Shown: positions 49,400 through 59,789 of the stretch, one piece after another
How positions within the stretch are numbered: position 1 is the first letter of the stretch
How the letters are laid out: each line of letters begins with the position of its first letter
Assembly: GCF_019925205.1 (NCBI RefSeq)
Contig: NC_083562.1
Coordinates: forward strand, 10,974,001 to 11,038,000
Reading direction: 5' to 3'
Length of the DNA: 64,000 bases
Origin: Metopolophium dirhodum
Taxonomy: Eukaryota > Arthropoda > Insecta > Hemiptera > Aphididae
Made by a program: the position numbers and the translations under genes
Notes under the pieces: generated by a model
What the model was told of the DNA's origin: nothing
Database searches by the model: none
Seen by the model: the letters and a program-made list of their open reading frames with translations, nothing else

Positions 49400-52300
49400 A
49401 TGAATATAATATTCTCGTTTGCTGTGATAGCATATACCTACGCCACCGTGTACGGTAATGTATATTTCCATGCCAAGAATCCAATTAATGAGTGGTGGTC
49501 GAACACAATAATATATCAAGTGTACCCAAGATCGTTTAAAGACAGTAACAATGATGGTATTGGTGATTTAAAAGGTATTTATATAATATATTATGATGTC
49601 CATTAATCTATATAATATTATAACATGTTATAAAACTAAGTCCATTTTTTTCTCTGTATGCTAAAAATCTTTAAAACAATGCAACGGATTTTGATGCGAT
49701 TTCTTTTAATTGATAGAGTGATTGAAGAGGAAGGTTTATATGCATATAACATCCATAATATAGTAGACAAACAATGCCCCTTTTTTGAATGTACGAGCAT
49801 ACCTCGAAAAGAACTCTACTTATTTTTATACGGTTTTCACTAATAAATCGGTCGAGTCACGGGGAAGGTTTTAATGAATAATAATTTTCCTTGGTGAAAT
49901 TAATTGGGCAGCCGAAAATAATAAAAATCTATGTCTATGTATATATAATATATATTATAAATAAATGTTTTTCTGTATTTCATTGAACTCCTCCTAAACC
50001 ACTGGACATTTTTTGTGTGTTTTTGTGTGAGTGAAATCCCTGAATGGTTTAGATTCAAAATTAGACCTAGTTGGTTGAACCCGGAGAGGTGCTCAACCAG
50101 GTATTTTGAGATTTACGATAGAAATTTGTGTTTATAAATGGTTAATATCGGTTGTAGGAGAAATAATTAGTAAAAATTAGTAGGTATTTTAAATGTTTGC
50201 TATTAGTTACTCTGGCAGATGAGGTAAAAGCATCCATCAAATCGTCGCACGCTTATGGTTTCGAATAAAGAAATTATATCTTAAAACAAATATAAGAGTT
50301 GAATGTATATTTGTAGTTATTATATAGGGTCTCAAAAATTATTTGACCGCTTTTGTGAAAATTTCGAATCTTTCTTGGAGACATCAGGATATTTTAAAGA
50401 GTAGTTTGAACCATGTTCGATTTATACCAAGTGCTATACCCAACCCTCCACAAATAAATAATTGTTCTATTTGGTCGATTTTGTTAGCAAAGATACCCAA
50501 ATTTATCTGTGCACTGAGGTATCTAGGTATAGGTACACTAAACCCAAAATACGCTTATTTAATCTAATTTTTTTATTTTTTATTGTTTGGCGGGTAGAAT
50601 CGGGTTATAGGTACATCTAAAATTGGATGTTGGTTTATCCGAAATTAATAGCCTTAAAAAATGACTGGACCGTTTTCAATAAAAGTTATTTCAATAGATT
50701 ATTACTTGAAAATTGGAGGGTGTATACAGCTTGATTTTTCAACTCATATAGGCTGTAGATAGGTAAAGGGTAACTCACACATGATTTTTTTAGCAAACAA
50801 AAAAAGAAATTTTTTTTTGGCAATCTAAATGGTTGCAGTTCGTTACATATTATATTAATATTATAATTAGAAGAAATATGGTATATACATTTTGTACGAA
50901 TATATTTATTAAAAATGCAAATATTTGGCCTGGACAACGTCGGGTGGGGCAGCTATTATTATTATAAATGACAAAAAATGTTTGCACCTATGTCTTTTAT
51001 ACATTCCTAAACCGTTCATCCGATTGCTAAGAAATTTTGTACAGAGATAGATTAGACCACGGGCAAGGGTATTTTACCACAAAAAGATAAATAATAGGTC
51101 CAAGCCGGGGAGGTTCTCAAACAAGGGATTTAACCAGGGATCACGAAATCGAACGGCTTCGGTGGATAAATGTTTTTACATTGTTTTTTGGAAATTTTTG
51201 TTTATAAATGGTTGCTATAAGTTTTAATAATAATAAGTATTATTATTAATTGCATTTTACTTTGTATATTTTTTGTTTATCTATACATACGAATGTTTGT
51301 TTTTTTATTATTAATCAGATTTTAGTACAATATTAGGTTAGGTTAGGATTTTGTATTAATTGATTGTATTATTTAAATAAATTAAACACTTACCACTTAG
51401 GGTCCGTGATCTACCAAAGGTAGATTACCTACCTTATATTGCTCGCATAATCATAAAAACCTAGCAATAATAACGCATTCACCCAGCTAGTTGTTATTTA
51501 GAGACAAACATGGAAACAAGTTTTTATGCATACCAACTATATTTATGTCATATTATGTTGCTATATTGTTATTCTTAATATATTCATAAATTGCAGATAG
51601 TTATATACTTGTATAAAATATCACCCGGTCAATACTGCCATGCGGTATACAGAATGCTAATAATAATATAATATTAATGGTATACAAATTAAGTCTAAAG
51701 TTCCGATGTATTTAAATTTTTTATTATAACTTATCAGGAACCTTATATTACCGTTCCAGCTTTATTACCTAGAACCAACATTTTCATCGACATATATCGA
51801 AAACAAATTAAATAAACTCCAACATTTTTCATGTCTATAAATCATATAATGAGAGCCAAAATAATTTTATGTTGATTGTGTATTACATTTTCAGGTATTA
51901 TCCAGAAACTAGATCATTTCACTGATCTTGGTATTGAGACATTATGGGTTGGTCCACTTTTCAAATCACCTATGGATGATATGGGATATGATGTTGAGGA
52001 CTTTTATATGATAGATCCTGTCTTTGGAACAATGGATGATTTTGAAGAATTAGTTTTTGAAATGAACAAGCGAAGTAAATGTCATACTTTGTTCAAAAGA
52101 ATAATATTTATATAGATTTCTATGTTTTTAATGATTTAATATCTAACCATTTTTATTTTAGATCTAAAGCTGATAATTGACTTCATACCAAACCATTCAA
52201 GTTACAAGTGCAAGTGGTTTGACAAATCAATTAAACAAGAAGGAAAATATTCTGATTATTACATTTGGCGTGACGCTTCAAATCAAGATGAACTCAGTAA

Positions 52301-55300
52301 CTCGTCAATCACGCCGAAACCACCAAATAATTGGGTAAGTAACTTAGGTTATATGTTGTATTGGTATTTATAATATTTTAGAAGCTAGTAAATACTAGAT
52401 GAAACGATTAAAGTAAGTCAAACAAACTTCGTTTTGAAGTTATCGAAATTTTGAAGTTTTGAGTAGGTAATAATTAAGAAAAACTAGTATCTATCAAAGA
52501 ATTAATTGATATAATTATTATTTATTTATTTTCACATAGTTGAGTGATTTAGGAGGTCCTGCCTGGACATGGAATCAACAACGAAATCAATTTTATTTCC
52601 ATCAATTTGGTAAGGAACAACCAGACTTCGATTTGAGAAATCCTGATGTTAAGCTACAACTTTTAGTAAGTCGCTGTATAAAAACTCTGAGAAAACATAT
52701 GAAAAACTATTCGGTGATGATTGTTAGCTTATATTATTAAGGATTTTTTAATAATCTATTAATACAACTTTTAGAATTTATTTTTCTATTAGTTTTACAA
52801 TCTAGAAAACATACGAGGAACGAGTTTTAGTGGTGAGGATCGGTCATCTTATTTTTATGATCTACTTATATCATTTTTAGCAATTTATTTTTCTGTTGTT
52901 CGACAGTTTATTAGGACGCTACAACCACAGTTGTTGTCTCCGTCTTACAATTATTTTATACTTTTAAGACGGAGAAAACACATACGGGTGTAGCGTCGTC
53001 TTAATTGTCTGTAGTACATTACTGTATGTTGAACAAACATTGTCAAAACTTTTTTTATATAATTCAATACTGTGTACTATATATTCGTGGTATAAAAAGC
53101 TTCAAATTATTTTAAATACTAAAATACCATCGATAAATATGTTATTGCAACAATTTCTCTGCAATTAATATGTTTTGAATTATTGCATTAAAATAATTAA
53201 AATAGTTTTTTTTTAAAATTATAAATACCCAATGTGGGATATAATTACAAAATATATCAAAAATAATATAATATTATATAATAATATTTACTATTAATAT
53301 ATGTTTATCATGTCTAGAAAAAACATAATTAACTCTGGTCAAAATTTAAAATGTACCACTATTTATTTTTTTAATTACAAAAAATAAAAATGTACCTAGG
53401 TATTTAAAAAAGTTCGAACAACTGTCTACTTTTTTACTTCTAACCAGATCTAGTTGACAATTTAAGTTTTTTTCTCTATTTCTGAAGGTGATGGAAGACC
53501 AAAACACACATAGGTACCATTTGAAAATATACTAAAAGAAAAATAATTTATTTCGATCTATTCAGAATATAAAATAACTATGAGAAATTTCTATTATATT
53601 GTATGTCAATTTGTTATACGTATGGTCTTGGTATTGTTTAAAGGACGTAATGGAATTTTGGATGTACAAAGGAATTTCTGGATTCCGATTTGATGCTGTC
53701 GATTATTTATATGAAAAAGTTTCACTACTCGATGAACCGTTTTTGCCAGAAAAGAGCAATTCCACTGAGTACAAAGATTTAGATCATATATACACTAGAA
53801 ATCAACCAGAAAATATTATTATTATATTAGAATGGAGAGCGTTTATGGATAATTATACAAAAAGCAAGAATAAATCAGTTTCAAGGTAAATTGTATGCAT
53901 AGCTTGTATATATACAAACATTTTTTTTTTAAAAGTTAACTAATTTCGGGAGCCATCGATGATGGACAGTGCTTAACCACAGCATACATTAGTGACTGAG
54001 CCCAAACTCCAAAACTAAACAACTTTATCCTATTGCTCATGTTCTGTTATTAGTAACATGACATATAATTAAATAAATACCTACATTTAATTAGTAAAAA
54101 ACATCGTTTTTTTTATGTTGGATAGTTTAATGGCAACAGAAGCGTATTCCAACTTCAATATATTAATGCAATATTATGGTAACTCAACGATCCCTGGATC
54201 TCAAATACCATTTAACTTAGCATTGGTAAAGAGTCAAAAAGATGAGAATGTAGTTGAATCTATTGATACCATTATCAAATATTGGTTGGCTGATTTACCA
54301 GAAAACGCAGTGGCCAACTGGGTGGTAGGTGTTTTTAAATAATATAATTATATTATATACTGTTTAAAGCTTATGACATCCTTCTCGGAAATATATTTCT
54401 TATGTCATTTTAATAAATGCCTGTTCAATGCTTAATTAAATAACATGAGTAACATGCACTGAACGTTTAATCACGTATAGTATAGTAAGAAATATTAATA
54501 TAATATAAATATTGATAATGTATAGTGTAAATGTAAATTGTATATTCTATGTATATTATAATTTAACATAAATTATTTCATAATTTAGATGGAAAATCAC
54601 GACAATTTAAGAATATCGTCGAAATTTGGCGCTTTAACGGTACCGATGTTTACTGCGTTGAAATTAGCTCTTCCCGGTATTGAAGTAACATATTATGGTT
54701 TTGAAATCGGTATGGAGGACAACATGTATTTGAGGGCTGAACAAGTAACAGATACCATTTTTGTGGCTACTTCGAAATTATCGAGAACTAGAGATTACGA
54801 AAGGTGTCCAATGCAATGGGATAATTCGATTAACGGAGGTATAATGCATAGCTGTATAATAAGTGCAATATTAATAAAATTAATTTCACCCGTCACTTGT
54901 CACTATACTACATAACAAATACAAATCTAATTGTTTAAATTATTTAGTATAGGTACGTCCTAAATAGTTAGTCGCATTAAAGTAAAAACGTATCAACAAT
55001 CAGCCTGCAGTTACAGAATAAACTTAATAATTTGAAATTAATACGATCCGAAATAAGTGGTTTTCTATTTTTACTATTAATTGATTTAAGTATTTAACAG
55101 CTACTAGGTACAACCTAATGTATAGTTACACTTTACACAATTAATGTAAAACCAAGTTGCTATATTATAATTTTATAGTTAAAAAACGTAGCAATTTATT
55201 TTAAAGGTTTCACTAAAGAGAAAAAGCCATGGTTACCAGTAAATCCAAATTATTATAAACTAAACGTCGAATCACAGAAAAAAATTCCAACCAGTAACTA

Positions 55301-55901
55301 TAATTTTTACAAAAAAATGTCTCAACTTCGAAAAACCAAAACGTTAAAAAATGGCGATCTTCAGACTTATAACATTACTAAATCGATTTACATTTTAAAG
55401 AGGTAATTACAATCGGTTAACATTAGGTGCTCAAAAAAGTATAGTGATTTGTTATTTCTATACAACCAAAAGTTTGTTTTTTTCAGGTCACTATTAGAAC
55501 ACGAATCATACATAGTCGTAACGAACTTTGGCAGTGAAACCGAAACGGTCATCTTGTCCAATGTCATTTATGATGTCAAAGATGAATTATTCGTTTATTT
55601 AGGAAGTGAAAATTCTGAATACAGTACCGGGTATTTCGATTTTTTTAACTTAAAATATGTATGACGGATTAGCAGTTTTATATTTTATTAAATAAATTTT
55701 CGTCCTTTTGTTTGTAGAAGTAAAGTATCTACCGTTTCAACTGAGTATCCATTACAACTGCGACCACAGTCAGTAGTCGTATTAACAGATAAATATATTG
55801 AACCTGAATCGCCAAGTAATAACGCTAGTAGTTGTACAGAATCAAGTTTGAAATGTATTAGTTTCATCTGTGTTTTTGTACTTTCAATATGGTTTTTATA
55901 A
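49400..55901 (+). CDS. Gene D: GPI-anchor-type GH13 alpha-glucosidase, 10 exons, complete
   Basis: Exons: 49400-49574, 51895-52074, 52162-52334, 52540-52665, 53644-53885, 54126-54324, 54589-54838, 55207-55402, 55487-55630, 55718-55901. The joined 1869 nt encode 622 aa. The signal peptide starts MNIIFSFAVIAYTYATVYG. Motifs: DFIPNHSS, QPDFDLR, GFRFDAVDYLYE with nucleophile D235, MATEAYS with acid/base E304, ENHDN with D370, and ERCPMQWDNS. The C terminus has the Ser/Asn-rich spacer and the hydrophobic end CISFICVFVLSIWFL, again a GPI-anchor signal. The upstream region and exon 1 are closest to gene E, while exons 4-10 and the 3' flank are closest to gene C and the pseudogene. Intron 1 is 2320 nt and full of mobile-element sequence, against 56 nt in E and 294 nt in C. 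All introns are GT-AG. Confidence 0.93.
49900..51497 (+). mobile_element. Helitron-like insertions filling intron 1 of gene D
   Basis: A candidate 3' end at 50935-50957 reads ACAACGTCGGGTGGGGCAGCTA. A second at 51485-51497 reads ATTCACCCAGCTAG followed by T. Blocks such as CCTCCTAAACCACTGGACAT (49989) and CCTAAACCGTTCATCCGATT (51006) look like related starts of two elements. No Rep/helicase frame. The short open frame at 50343-50567 is unrecognised. Exact 5' boundaries are uncertain. Confidence 0.4.
52911..53003. repeat. Short hairpin element in intron 4 of gene D
   Basis: GGACGCTACAACC ... TCTCCGTCTTA on the left pairs with TAAGACGGAGA ... GGGTGTAGCGTC on the right around a loop of about 17 bp. 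This is a MITE-like stem. It is absent from the equivalent intron of gene C, so it arrived after the duplication or was lost there. Confidence 0.6.
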
Positions 55902-58064
55902 GTTTGTCTTACATGTATAGTTGTTAATAGTAATATAAGTGAATTGTAATATATATTTTTTAAAGAAATTTGTTTGAATTGTATTTTTCCGGTAATGCTA
56001 AGGTTAATTATATCCTATATTATTTTTGACGCTGTGAAAATGGTTTGATATCCAACTACGTCTGCACGTAGGCCACAAAAATTGGATAACAAACTTATTT
56101 TTAGGGAAGAGTATACTCTATATAGGTAGGGCTGTAGATACTTGTAAATTTCACTGAATGTTTATATTAGCATTTTCTATACACGGTAACATTTTGAAAA
56201 TAATTTGACTCTTTTTGATAAGCATTTAAATTTCAAATTTTAACAAAATTTATCAAATTTAAAATTTAATAATTATTTCGTAGTTAAAAATTTATAAAAT
56301 GTTCAACTTTTATAGCTAAGGATTGAAAATTTAAAACAAGACTCTTCGTAAATAGGTTATATATAAATAATTACTTTATTCACAATAATATCATTAAATA
56401 TGCTTGGTAATATCATAGGCTGACTGACCGTATTAGCTCAGAATCGTTTTTCTTATACAATGATATTATTTTATCATTGAATTCTAATTTAACATCATCC
56501 ATTACAGTGACCCACTTGTAACCTACTGTACAGCAGAGCGACATCCACTTACCCACCTTTTTTATTGATAAAAATCATGATATTTTACAAACGCATTTTA
56601 AATATTTATACAGATTCTCAAACCGAGTTTATGGTTTATAAATAATGTAGTTATTTTTATTTACATCATTCTTATTAATAAGATAATAAGTTATTATTAT
56701 GTTCCTAGTGCCCAACTAAAATATACCTAAATTTAAAACCCATTAAAAAAAAAAATTGTATCTTTTTTTATCTGGATAAAAAGTATTTATCTTTATCTTT
56801 ATTTAGATAAATATGAGTTAAGTTATCTTTTATATCTATCTCGATACATTTGAGTTATATCATCTTTATCTAGATAAAAAAATACTCATCTAATCCGAAC
56901 ACTGTAGTGGAATACGCAGGGCGCGGCGCGCGGCGTTTGAAACGCGGCGGAATACGCGAATACGCCTTGTATAGCCCCGGCCTGAGACGTCGCCACGCCA
57001 CAGTGACGGCCTCACTCCCGTACCACGCCATGAAGTATGTTTCACATCAATAAGTATATAACATTAAATGAATACAATACAGACAAGTTTTACTCAAAAC
57101 CAGTATACGATAAAATTAATTTTGTTTTTTAGTGCAGCTCAGCATAAACAAATGTAAGTAAGAACTTCTTTTATCAAATGTTTTTATTCTGTACTTTTAA
57201 AAATATTTCTAAACATTTTGAGTCAATTATAGACATCATAAGATATTTTCGATTTTTATTAGTGTTCATCACACACCCAATTCTAATGTCATTGTATTAC
57301 ATGAATGGTAAATTAAATTTTAAACATACAAAACTTTTACATACTCTTAAATCATAATAATTATTACTATTTTGCATTGCAAGTTATTATATTTTTTATA
57401 ATACTATATTATTATGATATTATACAATTTAGTGACGTGTGATATAGGGTAAAAGTGTTGTTCAAACAACACCTTAAATATGGGTGGGTGGGTGGGTACT
57501 GATAGATGGGAAATAGTAATTTTTATCGGTAGGTATGTGTAACAATATTATGAGTTGTAGGTCACCGAAAATGATTTGAGCAAAACCAAATTTTTTTTTT
57601 ATTCACGCTACTGTTACAGATATAATATTACACATTGAATACACTCGCCTAAATATTACAAATATAATTATAATATAACTTTATAAACGTTTGATAACCG
57701 GCGGGTTATTACCAACGTGTAGGTGCTGTGTACGTTTTTAAACCAATAAGTACAACGTATCGCAAAACGATATTACTATAATAGCAATGGGAAGTAGATA
57801 CTACATATGGTCATAAACTCATAATCATCACGAGTGTACAGTACCTAATAATGTAGATATATTATTACTTCATGGCTGTGGTCTTTCATATTATATAATC
57901 AAAATATATGTACTTAAAAATAAAAATAATAATTTTTTTAAATGTTTGAAGTGTTTTTACACCTCACGCCATTGGGGTATATAATAATGTACTTAAGTAC
58001 CTATTTGTGTTAATTGCTTTTATCATAATTATTGTGGGATTTGGCCCATAAAGAGATATATTAT
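55902..58064. other. D-E intergenic, first half: repeats and a GC-rich patch
   Basis: Contents: the gene D 3' untranslated region, a diverged copy of the dispersed repeat (56015-56585), the right end of a hAT-like element with TTATCTAGATAAA arrays (about 56755-56900), a CpG-rich patch (56905-57030), and a GGGT run at 57481-57497. No coding sequence was recognised. The hAT-like end (CCGAACACTG) is related to the MITE at 62947-63541. Confidence 0.5.
55948..55953 (+). promoter_or_regulatory. Candidate variant poly(A) signal AATATA, gene D
   Basis: Lies 47 nt after the gene D stop, matching the site after gene C. No canonical AATAAA is closer. Confidence 0.3.
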
Positions 58065-58290
58065 CCTTTTTTATGATCAAACATATATCATTTTATTTAA
58101 ATAAATGATGAACATTTTTAAGGCAATATAGTTATTGGAACATTGCTCCGTTGTACACACCTCAACGTTGCTCTTTTGTATTAAACTGTCTTGTAATTCT
58201 TGTAAGTTTAAAATGTAATATACATAATATTAAAGCTATTTAATCATTTTTGAATAATAGAATACATTTTTAATATGTTGTACCACTATA
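58065..58290 (+). repeat. Upstream module of gene E, distal copy
   Basis: Shares CCTTTTTTATGATCAAACA, AACATTTTTAAGGCAATA and TTATTGGAACATTGC with the block upstream of gene D. A second copy lies nearer to gene E (58855-59250), so this module is doubled in front of E. Confidence 0.45.
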
Positions 58291-58377
58291 ATACAGCTTG
58301 TTCAATGTACAGGTAATAAGTATTATAGACGATTATCGTTATCGTAAGAATGTAGATAGTATTTATTATGTCATCCC

Positions 58378-58460
58378 AGGTGGGGTAATAAAAGGCACGG
58401 GTCGCCAGTTCGATCTCGACGACGCATCGGTGACAATGCCGGTCAATATATGCGACGTAA
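58378..58460 (+). repeat. Possible tRNA-like SINE fragment
   Basis: GGTGGGGTAATAAAAGGCAC resembles a box A region and CAGTTCGATCTCGACG contains a box B-like core about 30 bases later. There is no poly(A) tail or clear duplication, and the sequence does not fold by eye into a proper tRNA. A truncated SINE is the best guess. Confidence 0.3.
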
Positions 58461-58854
58461 AGTAATTATCACATATTATTAACATAATTAAAATAGTGTT
58501 TATTATACAAAAGTATTATTAAATTATTGTCAATAAATTATTATCATTCTATTATACAGTCCACTAGTTTTTTTATATATTTATTCAATTACAAACTGAG
58601 CCCAAACACAGCTTATTTCAAAAAAAAAATAAAATCTTATATTTGACGAATCTGTTTTAATACTTATGTGTTTACCATTCAGTTGAAGCTAAAAGTAAAA
58701 ATTTAAAAAATGTATTATAATACAACCATCGAGTCCATGATGAATGAGCAATACTTAATATTTTCAATTTTTGTCTTACAATACTTAATTCCAGTGATTT
58801 CGTTTATAATATAGGTACATTTGAGTTTATTTTTTTTATCATTATGAAGCGATT

Positions 58855-59250
58855 AATTTTAAAATATATCATCCTTTTTTATGATCAAACAAATACAATT
58901 TATCTGTATAAATTTAAAATATTTTTCAGAAGTAGTTTACTGTTAGCTCAAAAAAAAAATCACCTAAACGTATTAATTTAATTTCATGTAATATTACACT
59001 ATCATTGTTATTGTTTAAATAATTATTTTATTTAACTGTCTATTGTACCTGTTTTACGTTCAAAATTGAATATACATAATATTACAGCTGTTATTAGCTA
59101 CTTAACCATTTTACGTATGATTTAGTACTAAAATAATATTTTTTGACAGATTTACATTATCAATATATTTTAATTTTTTAACATGATTTGACAATTCAAA
59201 AAAAAAATTAAATATTATAATCTACAAATGACAAAAATACTACAACTTAA
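58855..59250 (+). repeat. Upstream module of gene E, proximal copy
   Basis: Begins ATCATCCTTTTTTATGATCA and continues through AACTGTCTATTGTACCTG, GAATATACATAATATTACAG and AAATATTATAATCTACAAA, in the same order as the block before gene D (48668-49110). It sits about 540 bp before the ATG and could hold promoter or leader sequence. Confidence 0.5.
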
Positions 59251-59755
59251 TAAATCTACAGTTTGTCCGTGAAAATTGGGTACACTCTATAAATCAGTTA
59301 CATACATTACTCAGTACTCAACACATATTCTAGAATTTTATCTGCGGGATATTGATGATTTAATAGTCAAGTTTTATGTCCCGAAAACTGAATTTAAAAA
59401 TATGATTAGAGTACTGTGTATAATATGGGTAATTTAATTATACGGTGTATCCAGTTTTCGAGGAAACATGGTATTATAATTGTTTTTATTTAAAATTATT
59501 GAAATGAATTATAGTGGAATGATACAGGTATTAGCTTTTTGTTTGAATTTACTATTTTACTTATTATTTATTTTTAGCATCATATAAATTGTAGTTTTAG
59601 TTATTTATAAAAATACCTAATCAAATGTATGTAAATTAGTTTAATGTTCATTAATTTTATAGTGCATATAATATCGCTAAACAATACTTCAATTATATTT
59701 TTTCTTAATAAAAACCCGATTTTTTTTGCAATAACAAATAATAATACAATATTTA

Positions 59756-59764
59756 CTATTTTAG
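59756..59764 (+). promoter_or_regulatory. Possible 5'-UTR intron acceptor before gene E
   Basis: CTATTTTAG ends 25 bases before the ATG, matching the sites before C and D. The last 25 bases to the ATG are nearly the same as in gene D. Confidence 0.25.
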
Positions 59765-59789
59765 ATATTTTATTATATTTTAAAACAAT

